Positions 16,301 through 24,393 of a DNA stretch of 64,000 nucleotides are shown in pieces. The stretch's first letter is position 1. The number at the start of each line of letters is the position of its first letter. The notes beneath the pieces were generated by a model. It was not told the origin of the DNA. It saw only the letters and a list, made by a program, of their open reading frames with translations, and searched no databases. A program made the translations under genes and the position numbers. The DNA lies in the NCBI GenBank assembly GCA_016721425.1, contig JADKID010000011.1:62001-126000 (forward strand). Direction: 5' to 3'. The stretch comes from Bryobacterales bacterium. GTDB taxonomy: Bacteria; Acidobacteriota; Terriglobia; Bryobacterales; Bryobacteraceae.

Positions 16301-16341
16301 ACGGTTTCCAAACGTCTTACACAGAGCACTTGGGAGGCTCC

Positions 16342-16764
16342 ATGCTCAAACTGGCTTTGGCATTCATTCTGGGACTGCCGATCATTGCCGCGGATCACCG
16401 GCAGGCCCTGTTCGACGCCGACAAGGCGTTTGACCGGGCCACCGCCGAGCGCGGCCTCGATGGCTGGATGAGTTTCTTTGCCGACGATGCCCGGATCCAT
16501 GGGCGCGACGGCTTGCTGGAGGGCACAGCAGCGCTCAGAAAGCATTACAGCGGCATGTTCGCGCAGAAGAACTTCTCCATCCGCTGGAAGCCCCTGTACG
16601 CAGAGGCCTCGCAGGATGGAACGCTGGGATACACGTTGGGTGTGGCCGAAATCTCATCGGATGACGCGAGCGGCGCCAGGAGCAAAAGGGCGGGCCGCTA
16701 CCTGACCGTGTGGCGCAAAGGACCAGACGGAAGCTGGAAGGCCGTCACCGATCTCGGCAACTAG
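16342..16764 (+). CDS. Secreted SnoaL/DUF4440-like protein
   Basis: Cone-shaped alpha+beta fold of the NTF2/ketosteroid-isomerase type. The ATG preceded by GGGAGG starts a signal peptide (MLKLALAFILGLPIIAADH). DKAFDRATAERGLDGWMSFFADDARIHGRDGLLEGTAAL and the closing strand YLTVWRKGPDGSWKAVTDLGN are typical of DUF4440 proteins. Members bind small molecules or act as isomerases; no substrate is known. It has 140 residues. It is convergent with infC, with 12 bases between the stop codons. Confidence 0.82.
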   Translation: MLKLALAFILGLPIIAADHRQALFDADKAFDRATAERGLDGWMSFFADDARIHGRDGLLEGTAALRKHYSGMFAQKNFSIRWKPLYAEASQDGTLGYTLGVAEISSDDASGARSKRAGRYLTVWRKGPDGSWKAVTDLGN

Positions 16765-16776
16765 CCTTCCTTTTCC

Positions 16777-17406
16777 CTAGTTCTGCGGCTTGGGCGGCTC
16801 AGTAGCCAGCACCGGACGGGATGCCAGCACGGGCCGGCTCTCCTTGGGCGCCTTGGCCGGACCAGTATCCTTCTTCAAGGGACTGATGATCACGTGCGCG
16901 TTGCGCCCTTCCAGCTTGGGCTGGCCCTCGACCGAGCCATGCGTGGCCAGATCCTGGGCAAAGCGCAGCAAAAGCTTCTTGCCCAGATCCACGTGCGCAA
17001 TTTCGCGACCGCGGAACTGCACCACGGCCTTCACACGGTTGCCTTCCGCCAGGAATCGCACGGCGTGGTTCATCTTGAAGTCGTAGTCGTGATCGTCGGT
17101 GTTGGGCCGGAATTTCAGCTCCTTCACCTGGATGACGTGCTGCTTCTTCTTCGCCTCGTGCTGCTTCTTCTTCTGCTCATACTGCCACTGGCCGTAATCC
17201 ATGGCTTTCGCCACGGGCGGCTCGGCAGTGGGCGCGATGAGGATCAGATCCAGCCCGAGTTCCTGGGCACGGCGGATGGCAGCCTGTGTGGGCATCACCT
17301 CCACGGTGCCGTCCGGGAATACCGCGCGTACCTCGCGCGCCCGGATGGCCTCATTGACGTTCTCTCTGATCTTGACGCGAGGACGGGGATACCTAGAAGG
17401 AAACAT
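16777..17406 (-). CDS. infC: Translation initiation factor IF-3
   Basis: IF-3 keeps 30S subunits free and checks start codons. The N-domain reads IRENVNEAIRAREVRAVFPDG and DLILIAPTAEPPVAKAMDYGQW. A basic linker (EQKKKQHEAKKKQH) leads to the C-domain (VKELKFRPNTDDHDYDFKMNHAVRFLAEGNRVKAVVQFRGRE). A Pro/Lys-rich extension of about 30 residues follows the C-domain. The ATG used here has a weak ribosome site. Six codons upstream, immediately after an in-frame stop, there is an ATT (17422-17424), the hallmark self-limiting infC start in enterobacteria, so initiation there is possible. rpmI and rplT, the usual partners, do not follow. Confidence 0.95.
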   Translation of the reverse strand: MFPSRYPRPRVKIRENVNEAIRAREVRAVFPDGTVEVMPTQAAIRRAQELGLDLILIAPTAEPPVAKAMDYGQWQYEQKKKQHEAKKKQHVIQVKELKFRPNTDDHDYDFKMNHAVRFLAEGNRVKAVVQFRGREIAHVDLGKKLLLRFAQDLATHGSVEGQPKLEGRNAHVIISPLKKDTGPAKAPKESRPVLASRPVLATEPPKPQN

Positions 17407-17451
17407 GCAGGTTCTTCTGGAAATTCATGTGTTGAGTTTCGTTGCTCCTAA

Positions 17452-17495
17452 AACACAAAAAGAGGCGCCGGCCGGCGAGTCTCGCCACCGTGGCC
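17452..17495 (-). promoter_or_regulatory. Possible attenuator hairpin in the infC leader
   Basis: On the minus strand GGTGGCGAGACTCGCC can fold (GGCGA/TCGCC, extended by flanking GC). It is followed by a GC-rich palindrome GGCCGGCGCC and then TCTTTTTGTGTTTT, an intrinsic-terminator-like arrangement about 50-90 bases before infC. infC operons are often controlled in their leader. The rest of the 210-base gap to the upstream gene shows a TATAGA-like -10 but no clear -35. Confidence 0.35.
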
Positions 17496-17616
17496 CCATT
17501 CTGTTCTATAACAAAAGCGCAAGGACCGTTCAGTCTTTGCCCCCTTCGCACACTATACACCGAAAAACGTTCTGAATGTAAAGCTGCCAGTGCGCCGCCG
17601 GCGCCCGCAGTGCCGG

Positions 17617-19518
17617 CTACAACTCCAGCGCCGCGAAATAGGCGAGCGATTCCGGGTTGGCCAGCGCATTCCGGTTGCCCGCCGGGCGGCCATGGATCAC
17701 CTCGCGCACCGCGGCCTCGCTCAGCTTGTTGCTGACGGTGCGGGGCAGGTCCGGCGCGGCAAAGATCCGGGCCGGCACATGATGCGGGCTGGCGCCCGTG
17801 CGGATCTCGTGCCGCAGCCGCGCCTGTAGATCCGCGGTCAACGCCACGCCGTCGCGCAGCCGGACGAAGAGGATCACCTCCACATCGCCCTCCGTGTCGC
17901 GCGCCACGGCCAGCGCCTCCAGCACCTCCGGCAGCCGCTCCACCTGGCGGTAGATCTCGGCCGTCCCAATCCGCACGCCGCCCGGGTTCAGCGTAGTATC
18001 GGAGCGCCCCGAAATCACCATGCCGCCATGTGCAGTCAACTCCGCCCAATCGCCATGCCGCCAAAGCTCGGGCCAGGGTTCGAAGTAGGCGGCGCGGTAG
18101 CGCACGTCGCCGGGGTCATTCCAGAACCGCAGCGGCATGGAGGGGAACGGCGGATGGCAGATCAGTTCGCCCTCGCGCACGTCCACATTCATGCCCAGTC
18201 CGCGGGTCTGCAACTCACCGCGCCACACCGGCGCGGTGGGGTTGCCCAGCGCGAAACAGGAGACGATCTCAGTGCCGCCCGACATCGACACCAGGTGCAC
18301 GTCCGGATGCACGGCATCGTAGACGTAATCGAAACTCTCGGGCGCGAGCGGCGAGCCGGTGGAAAGCACGGTGCGCAGCGCCGCCAGATCGCAGGTGTCG
18401 CGCGGACGCACGCCCGCCTTGCGCATCAGGCCCAGATACTTCGCGCTGGTCCCGAAGATCGTGACGCGCTCTCTCGCCGCCATCGCCCACAGCGTATCCG
18501 GCGACGGATGCACCGGAGAGCCGTCGTAGAGCACGATGCCCGCGCCGGTCGCCAGCGCGGAGACCAGCCAGTTCCACATCATCCACCCGCAGGTTGTGTG
18601 GTAGAACACGCGGTCCGCCGGCTGGATGTCGGTGTGGAGCACGTGCTCCTTCAGGTGCTGTAGCAGAGTGCCGCCGGCGCCATGCACCATGCACTTGGGC
18701 GCGCCCGTCGTGCCGGACGAGTAGAGGATATAGAGCGGGTGTTCGAACGGCAACTGCTCGTACGTGATCGGTCCGGGCGGAAAGAAGGCGATCTCGTCCT
18801 GCCAGCGCAGCGCGTGCGGGATACCGGTGAGATCCGGGTGCGGATCGTCCAGCGGCACCACGATGGTAAGCTTTACGCTCGGCATCGCCCGCGCGATCTC
18901 GCCCAGCCGGGCCAGCGTATCCAGACGCTTACCGCCATAACGGACGCCATCGGCGCCGATCAGCACCTTGGGCTCGATCTGCCCGAAGCGATCCAGCACG
19001 CCGCCCACGCCGAAGTCCGGCGAGCACGAGCTCCAAACGGCGCCGATGCTCGCGGCGGCCAGCATCGCGATCACGGCCTCTGGGATGTTCGGCAGATAGC
19101 CCGCCACGCGATCGCCGGCCGTTACGCCAGACGCGCGCAAAGCCTGGGCCATGCGCGACACTTCACTGTGCAGCGCGCGGTGCGAAATCTCACGGCGCTG
19201 CCCGCTCTCATTGCAGGCGATGATCGCCGGCGAGTCGTCCTGAAACCAGAGCAGATTCTCGGCGAAGTTGAGCCGCGCCTCCGGAAACCAGCGCACGCGC
19301 CGCAGCCCCTCGCATGGCTCCATCACAGGATCGCCGCGCCGCGAGGCCTTCACCCCGCAGAAGCGCCACACCGCCAGCCAGAACTCCTCGGGCTGCTCCA
19401 CGGACCAGCGCCACAGCGAATCGTAATCCGTGTGCCCGGCCAGGAACCGGTTCAGATTACTCTGCGCCACGCGCCGCGCCGGCGGAGTCCAGATGGGGCC
19501 GCTCTCAGTTGCGGACAT
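17617..19518 (-). CDS. Acetoacetate-CoA ligase
   Basis: Adenylate-forming enzyme converting acetoacetate, ATP and CoA to acetoacetyl-CoA, used in ketone or polyhydroxybutyrate metabolism. The N-terminal ACS domain includes LWRWSVEQPEEFWLAVWRFCGV and WFPEARLNFAENLL. The AMP-binding core has the P-loop LYSSGTTGAPKCMVHG near residue 270 and TTCGWMMWNWLVSAL, and MSGGTEIVSCF is typical of AacS. The C-terminal domain holds the conserved lysine in SNKLSEAAVREV near residue 600. Length 633 is normal. Its first 14 bases overlap the end of the upstream thioredoxin-like gene, so it is the last gene of a four-gene minus-strand operon. Confidence 0.93.
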   Translation of the reverse strand: MSATESGPIWTPPARRVAQSNLNRFLAGHTDYDSLWRWSVEQPEEFWLAVWRFCGVKASRRGDPVMEPCEGLRRVRWFPEARLNFAENLLWFQDDSPAIIACNESGQRREISHRALHSEVSRMAQALRASGVTAGDRVAGYLPNIPEAVIAMLAAASIGAVWSSCSPDFGVGGVLDRFGQIEPKVLIGADGVRYGGKRLDTLARLGEIARAMPSVKLTIVVPLDDPHPDLTGIPHALRWQDEIAFFPPGPITYEQLPFEHPLYILYSSGTTGAPKCMVHGAGGTLLQHLKEHVLHTDIQPADRVFYHTTCGWMMWNWLVSALATGAGIVLYDGSPVHPSPDTLWAMAARERVTIFGTSAKYLGLMRKAGVRPRDTCDLAALRTVLSTGSPLAPESFDYVYDAVHPDVHLVSMSGGTEIVSCFALGNPTAPVWRGELQTRGLGMNVDVREGELICHPPFPSMPLRFWNDPGDVRYRAAYFEPWPELWRHGDWAELTAHGGMVISGRSDTTLNPGGVRIGTAEIYRQVERLPEVLEALAVARDTEGDVEVILFVRLRDGVALTADLQARLRHEIRTGASPHHVPARIFAAPDLPRTVSNKLSEAAVREVIHGRPAGNRNALANPESLAYFAALEL

Positions 19519-20419
19519 ACGGGAGCAGTTCCTCGTACGTCATCCGGCCCGGATGGTAGAGCACCACGACCCCCTGTTTGTTGATCACTGCCAGCGTGGG
19601 TGTCGTGCTGACGCCCCACAGCTTCATGTTGTCCTCGCTCACCGGGACGGTCATGCCACGGATTGCGCCGTAGTACTTCTGCCGGATCTGCTCGATGTAC
19701 TTCAGCTCTTCGGGCCGTTTCACCTCCGCGCCCTCGGCCGCGTAACCGTAGGTCTGCGTGGGCCCGATCACGGCCAGGCCCGGAATCTCTTTCGCCACGC
19801 GTGCCACTGTGTCCGCGGTTGCTTTGCAGTCGCCACACCAGTGCGCCCAGAAAAAGAGCAGTACGGTCCGCCCCTTCAAGGCCCCCAGCGTAGGCGGCTG
19901 CGGGCCGACAAATTCGGCGGCACTGAGCACCGGCGCCCGCTTGCCCACCAGCGAGACAACGTGGAGATTCTTCTGGATGCGGGTGCGGATGGAGGTGTCT
20001 TTCCACTGCATCATTTCGCCCCGCAGAAAGGCCACGGCCTCAATCCGCTCCCCGCGCGCCTGGTGAATCGACGCCTGCACTTCGATGGACGCGCCCAGGG
20101 CCAGCGGCAGCCATTTGTCGTCGTCCAACTTGCGTGTCTTCAGCATGGGCAGAACGAAGTTCCGTGTCTCGGCCGCGCAACGCTCGGCGTCATCCCATTG
20201 CTTGGCGGCGAGATACCCGCGCCCCAGCCAGCTATAGGCCAGCACCCATTCCGGCGTCACGCCCGTCGCCTTTTTCGCGCGGTCCAGCGCCTGCCGGGCA
20301 GCCGGGAAGTTCTTGGCGTCGATGGCCGCGCGCACTTCCCTGACAATCGGCGGTGTCTGCGCGGCAGCCGCCATCAGAAAAGATAAAGAGAGTACTGCAA
20401 TTCGAAGCAACACAGGCAT
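19505..20419 (-). CDS. Secreted thioredoxin-like (TlpA/AhpC-type) protein
   Basis: A signal peptide (MPVLLRIAVLSLSFLMAAAAQ) is followed by about 130 residues of helices that look TPR-like (KNFPAARQALDRAKKATG, VLAYSWLGRGYLAAKQWDDAERC). The thioredoxin fold starts at APVLSAAEFVG. Its active site is FFWAHWCGDCKATAD near residue 190, with two redox cysteines and a cis-Pro loop VSTTPTLAVINKQG. It is a periplasmic thiol-disulfide oxidoreductase; the substrate is unknown. It sits seven bases after marC and overlaps the acetoacetate-CoA ligase. Confidence 0.88.
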   Translation of the reverse strand: MPVLLRIAVLSLSFLMAAAAQTPPIVREVRAAIDAKNFPAARQALDRAKKATGVTPEWVLAYSWLGRGYLAAKQWDDAERCAAETRNFVLPMLKTRKLDDDKWLPLALGASIEVQASIHQARGERIEAVAFLRGEMMQWKDTSIRTRIQKNLHVVSLVGKRAPVLSAAEFVGPQPPTLGALKGRTVLLFFWAHWCGDCKATADTVARVAKEIPGLAVIGPTQTYGYAAEGAEVKRPEELKYIEQIRQKYYGAIRGMTVPVSEDNMKLWGVSTTPTLAVINKQGVVVLYHPGRMTYEELLPYVRN

Positions 20420-20426
20420 ATGGATT

Positions 20427-21104
20427 CTACCGTCCCAACATCGGCTTCACTAAACCCTGCACCCCGTTCCAGGCGATCTGCACGCCGATGCAGAACAGGA
20501 TGAAACTCGATAACCGCATCACCACGCTGGTGCCCGTGGGTCCCAGCGCGCGGCTCATGCGCTCCGCCGAGGCGTAGCACAGCCAGATCAACGCGCAGAT
20601 AATGATAGACCCGCCCAACGACGCCACCAGAGCCTCCACGGACAGCATCGATGCCGACTCCAACCGCTTGGGCAGGTTGGCGCCCAGCGTGATGGCTACA
20701 GAGATCGTGCCCGGCCCCACGGTTAACGGTAGCGTGTATGGATAGAACGCGTGGCTCAGGATGTCGTGGTCGCCAATCTGCCCGGCGTCCTGATCCCTTC
20801 GGTCCGGCTGGTTGAGCAGGGTCCAACCCGTGGCCGCCACAATCAAGCCTCCGCCCAATTGCACAGCCGGCAGCGAGATCCCGAAAAACGCCAGGACGTG
20901 CGCGCCGATGAAGAGCGACGCCATCAGCAGAGCGAAGCTGTTAATGGCGATCTTGCGGGCCAACAGCCTCTGCGTATCCGAGGTGTACTGGCCGGTGAGG
21001 CTCAGAAAGATCGGCGCCCCGCCCAGCGGGTTCACAATCGGAAACAGGGTGGCGGCAATGAAGACCGTGGCCTTCACCACATCTGCTGCCGAAAACTCCA
21101 TCAC
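20427..21104 (-). CDS. MarC/NAAT-family membrane protein
   Basis: Polytopic inner-membrane protein with six hydrophobic helices. Family marks are FIAATLFPIVNPLGGAPIFLSL at the start, FGISLPAVQLGGGLIVAATGW in the middle, and the PLTVGPGTISVAITLG motif. The length, about 225, fits. Export of small molecules has been proposed for some relatives, but function in most is unknown. Translation can start at GTG or at the adjacent ATG; the GTG directly abuts the stop of araD, so coupling is likely. Confidence 0.92.
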   Translation of the reverse strand: MMEFSAADVVKATVFIAATLFPIVNPLGGAPIFLSLTGQYTSDTQRLLARKIAINSFALLMASLFIGAHVLAFFGISLPAVQLGGGLIVAATGWTLLNQPDRRDQDAGQIGDHDILSHAFYPYTLPLTVGPGTISVAITLGANLPKRLESASMLSVEALVASLGGSIIICALIWLCYASAERMSRALGPTGTSVVMRLSSFILFCIGVQIAWNGVQGLVKPMLGR

Positions 21105-21815
21105 TTACCCCTGCCCATAGGTCGCGCCCGGACCGTGCTTGCGCAGAAAATGCTCGTCCAGCAGCGCCTGCTCAATCCCCGTGGCCGCCGGATTCAGCCC
21201 CACGGTGACGGAAGCGATCTTGGCGATCTCCTCCAGCAGCACCGCGTTCATGGCCGCCTTGGCCGGCGAGGGTCCCCAGGCAAATGGACCGTGGCTCGCC
21301 ACCAGCACGCCCGGCAGCCGCGACGGATCCAGCCCCGCAAACCGCCGCACAATCGCCTTACCGGTGTTCAGCTCGTACTGGCTTTCGATCTCGGCGTTGG
21401 CCAGCGGCGCCGTCACCGGGATGGAGCCGTACCAGTAGTCGGCGTGCGTTGTGCCAAAGCAAGGAATCTCCCGCCGCGCCTGCGCCCAGGCCACCGCGTA
21501 GCTGGAATGGGTATGCACCACGCCGCGCGCACCGGCGAAATTGCGGTAGATCTCCAGGTGCGTGTCCACGTCCGAGGACGGCTTCAGCGAACCTTCCACG
21601 ATCCTGCCGCTCAGGTCCGTCACCACCATGTCTTCCGGGCGGAGCTTCTCAAACGGCACGCCACTCGGCTTGATGGCCATCAGGCCCTCTTCCGGTGAGT
21701 AGCCGCTGGCGTTGCCGAAGGTGTACATCACCAGGCCCCGCCGCACGATCTCCAGATTCGCGTCCAGCACTTCCTTGCGCAACTGCTCAATCAGCATACT
21801 TTCAGCGTAAGCCAT
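21105..21815 (-). CDS. araD: L-ribulose-5-phosphate 4-epimerase (AraD family)
   Basis: Class II aldolase fold; it converts L-ribulose 5-phosphate to D-xylulose 5-phosphate. Visible marks are LRKEVLDANLEIVRRGLVMYTFGNASG, IKPSGVPFEKLRPEDMVVTDLSG, and the metal-binding GVVHTHSSYAVAWAQARREIPCFGTTHADYWYG. Later VLVASHGPFAWGPSPAKA supplies the third histidine. Length is 236 from the first ATG; a second ATG six codons in (MLIEQL) is equally plausible and closer to relatives. No other arabinose genes are nearby, so it may serve a pentose salvage route or a related sugar phosphate. Confidence 0.9.
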   Translation of the reverse strand: MAYAESMLIEQLRKEVLDANLEIVRRGLVMYTFGNASGYSPEEGLMAIKPSGVPFEKLRPEDMVVTDLSGRIVEGSLKPSSDVDTHLEIYRNFAGARGVVHTHSSYAVAWAQARREIPCFGTTHADYWYGSIPVTAPLANAEIESQYELNTGKAIVRRFAGLDPSRLPGVLVASHGPFAWGPSPAKAAMNAVLLEEIAKIASVTVGLNPAATGIEQALLDEHFLRKHGPGATYGQG

Positions 21816-21946
21816 TTGCGCGTCCCGGCAAACGGGCGTCCCTCGCCCAAAACATCCATGGATCGGCCTATAGACCCAATAAGATCTTTGAATTAGAACG
21901 CTCTCGACCCCTTTGCGACAATTGAAAGCCAGAGGGGAGGTCCGTC

Positions 21947-23419
21947 TTGCAGTTCGACTCCTATCAAACCGACGGCTTCTTTGACGAGATGTTCGACGCC
22001 GAGGGCCGCCCGCGCCCTGAAGCCAGGCTCCTGGTGGAGACCATCCAGTCTGCTCAAAGTGACCAGCTCGCCCGCTGCCAGCACGCCACGGATCGCCTGC
22101 TGCTCCAGATGGGCATCACCTTCAACGTCTACGGCGACTCCGCCGGCACCGAGAAGATCTTCCCGTTCGATCTCGTGCCGCGCATCGTCCCCGCCCACGA
22201 GTGGGATTGGATTGAACGCGGCCTGCGCCAGCGCGTCCACACCCTCAACCTCTTCCTGGACGACATCTACCACCGCCAGCAGATTCTCAAGGACAAGATC
22301 ATCCCGGAAGAGGTCATCCTCTCCGCCGCCTCCTACCGCCCGCAGTGCCACGGCATCAATCCGCCGCGCAAGGTGTGGTGCCACATCACTGGCACCGATC
22401 TCGTCCGCGACCGCGACGGCCAGATCTACGTCCTGGAGGACAACCTCCGCGTTCCGTCCGGCGTCTCGTACGTCCTGGAAAACCGCGACATTCTCAAGCG
22501 GACCTTCCCCCAGGTCTTTGAAGGCCTGCACGTCCGTCCCGTGGAGGAGTATCCCAGCCGCCTGCTGGAAATGCTCCAATCCATTGCACCGGAAGGCTTT
22601 AACGGTACGCCCACGGTGGTGCTCCTCACGCCGGGCATGTACAACTCCGCCTATTTCGAGCACAGCTTCCTCGCCCAACGCATGGGTATCCAGCTTGTGG
22701 AAGGGCGCGACGTCGAGGTGGACGACCGCGGCGTCTGGATGCGCACCACCAAGGGCCTGCGCCGCATCGACGTCATCTACCGCCGCATCGACGATGACTT
22801 CCTCGATCCCAAGGTCTTTCGCCCCGATTCGCTCCTCGGCGTGCCCGGCCTGATGGATGCCTACCGCGCCGGCAAGGTGGCCCTCGCCAACGCGCCCGGC
22901 AACGGCGTGGCGGATGACAAAGTGGTTTACGCCTATGTGCCGGACATGATCCGCTACTACACCGGCGAGGATCCTATCCTGCCCAACGTGCCCACCTATT
23001 TGTGCTGGCGCGACAAAGACCGCGATTACGTTTTGCAAAACCTGGACAAGCTGGTGGTCAAGGCCGCCAACGAGTCTGGCGGGTACGGCATGCTGGTGGG
23101 CCCTCATGCCTCGGCTGCCGAGCGCGCCGAGTTCGCCATCCGCATCGAGGCCAACCCCCGCAACTACATCGCCCAGCCCACGCTCGGCCTCTCCCGTGTG
23201 CCCACGCTGATCGACGGCGTCTTTGAAGGCCGCCACGTCGATCTGCGGCCCTATGTCCTCAACGGCAAGGACATCTACGTCCTGCCCGGCGGCCTCACGC
23301 GCGTGGCGCTGCGCAAGGGCTCGCTGGTGGTCAACTCCTCGCAAGGCGGCGGCAGCAAGGATACCTGGGTGCTCGCCCAGCCCCGCAACGGCGCCAACCT
23401 CCAGGGAGGCCGCCGATGA
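21947..23419 (+). CDS. Circularly permuted type-2 ATP-grasp protein (COG2308)
   Basis: First gene of the five-gene island. Members are predicted ATP-dependent carboxylate-amine ligases with a permuted ATP-grasp core. Signatures are GITFNVYGDSAGTEKIFPFD near residue 55, QIYVLEDNLRVPSGVSYVLEN near 165, TPGMYNSAYFEHSFLAQRMGI near 225, LVVKAANESGGYGMLVGP near 370 and the closing LPGGLTRVAL ... SSQGGGSKDTWVL. At 490 residues it is typical. The start is TTG with GAGGGGAGG six bases upstream, a strong site. The alpha-E gene starts inside its stop codon (ATGA), so the two proteins are made together. The product of the reaction is unknown in this family. Confidence 0.93.
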   Translation: MQFDSYQTDGFFDEMFDAEGRPRPEARLLVETIQSAQSDQLARCQHATDRLLLQMGITFNVYGDSAGTEKIFPFDLVPRIVPAHEWDWIERGLRQRVHTLNLFLDDIYHRQQILKDKIIPEEVILSAASYRPQCHGINPPRKVWCHITGTDLVRDRDGQIYVLEDNLRVPSGVSYVLENRDILKRTFPQVFEGLHVRPVEEYPSRLLEMLQSIAPEGFNGTPTVVLLTPGMYNSAYFEHSFLAQRMGIQLVEGRDVEVDDRGVWMRTTKGLRRIDVIYRRIDDDFLDPKVFRPDSLLGVPGLMDAYRAGKVALANAPGNGVADDKVVYAYVPDMIRYYTGEDPILPNVPTYLCWRDKDRDYVLQNLDKLVVKAANESGGYGMLVGPHASAAERAEFAIRIEANPRNYIAQPTLGLSRVPTLIDGVFEGRHVDLRPYVLNGKDIYVLPGGLTRVALRKGSLVVNSSQGGGSKDTWVLAQPRNGANLQGGRR

Positions 23420-24381
23420 CTATCGAAGACCGTCCGCTGCTCAGCCGCGTGGCCGAATCCGTCTATTGGATGGCCCGCTACATCGAGCGCGCCGAAAACG
23501 TCGCGCGTTTCATCGGGGTCAATCTCCACCTCCAGCTCGATCTCGAAGGCGATTCTGTGAACCAGTGGGAGTCGCTAGTGGATACCAGCGGCGACGCCGC
23601 CGTTTTCCGCGAGCGCTACGGCGAGGCCACGCAATCCAGCGTCCTCCAGTTCCTCGTCTTCGACCAGGAAAACCCAAATTCCATCTACTCCTGCCTGCGC
23701 TCCGGACGCGAAAACGCACGCTCCGTGCGCGAGACCATCTCGTCCGAGATGTGGGAGCAGATCAACACCATGTACCTGCGGATGCAGGCGCAGAAGAGCA
23801 GCCTCGATTTCGAATCCGTGCCCGAGTTCTTCCGCGACCTCCGCTTCTCCTGCCATCTCTTCCAGGGCATCACCGATACCACGATGACCCACAGCGAGCC
23901 CTGGCACTTCCTCCGCATGGGCCGCAAACTGGAGCGCGCCGATAAGTCCTCCCGCATGCTGGACGTGAAGTACTTCATGCTGCTGCCCTCGCTCAGCGAC
24001 GTCAACACGCCCATCGACGATATCCACTGGTCTGCCGTACTCAAGTCCGTCAGCGGCTTCGAGATGTACCGCAAGAAATACGGACGCCTCGTGCCGCGCG
24101 ACATTGTCGCCTTCCTCGTCCTCGATAAGGAGTTCCCGCGCGCCATCCGCTACTGCGTCCACTCGGCCGATCAGTCTCTGCGCGCCATCACCGGCACGGC
24201 CAACGGCTCGTTTGCCTACCGCTCCGAGCAGCTCATGGGCCGCCTCCACGCCGATCTCGACTTCACCTCGGTGGATAGCGTGCTCCGCGACGGCCTCCAC
24301 GAATTCCTGGATCGTCTCCAGGCCAAGCTCAACACCATCGACGATCACATTCAAAGCGAATTCTTCGCCCGCGGCATATAG
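23416..24381 (+). CDS. Alpha-E domain protein (COG2307)
   Basis: All-helical protein, 321 residues, beginning LLSRVAESVYWMARYIERAENVARFIG, the signature of the alpha-E family. HFLRMGRKLERADKSSRMLDVKYF, DIHWSAVLKSVSGFEMYRKKYG and DKEFPRAIRYCVHSADQSLRAI are further conserved blocks. Alpha-E proteins accompany permuted ATP-grasp proteins almost without exception and are thought to be structural or substrate-presenting partners; no catalysis is shown. The ATGA overlap with the ATP-grasp gene and the later fused gene both support a physical complex. Twelve bases separate it from the transglutaminase/DUF2126 gene. Confidence 0.93.
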   Translation: MTIEDRPLLSRVAESVYWMARYIERAENVARFIGVNLHLQLDLEGDSVNQWESLVDTSGDAAVFRERYGEATQSSVLQFLVFDQENPNSIYSCLRSGRENARSVRETISSEMWEQINTMYLRMQAQKSSLDFESVPEFFRDLRFSCHLFQGITDTTMTHSEPWHFLRMGRKLERADKSSRMLDVKYFMLLPSLSDVNTPIDDIHWSAVLKSVSGFEMYRKKYGRLVPRDIVAFLVLDKEFPRAIRYCVHSADQSLRAITGTANGSFAYRSEQLMGRLHADLDFTSVDSVLRDGLHEFLDRLQAKLNTIDDHIQSEFFARGI

Positions 24382-24393
24382 TCAAAGCAGCCC

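Noticed and set aside
17393..17428. An 11-codon frame (MNFQKNLHVSF) overlapping the infC start
   Set aside because: Its only Shine-Dalgarno-like sequence is about 16 bases away and no regulatory codons are seen; a leader-peptide role is not supported.
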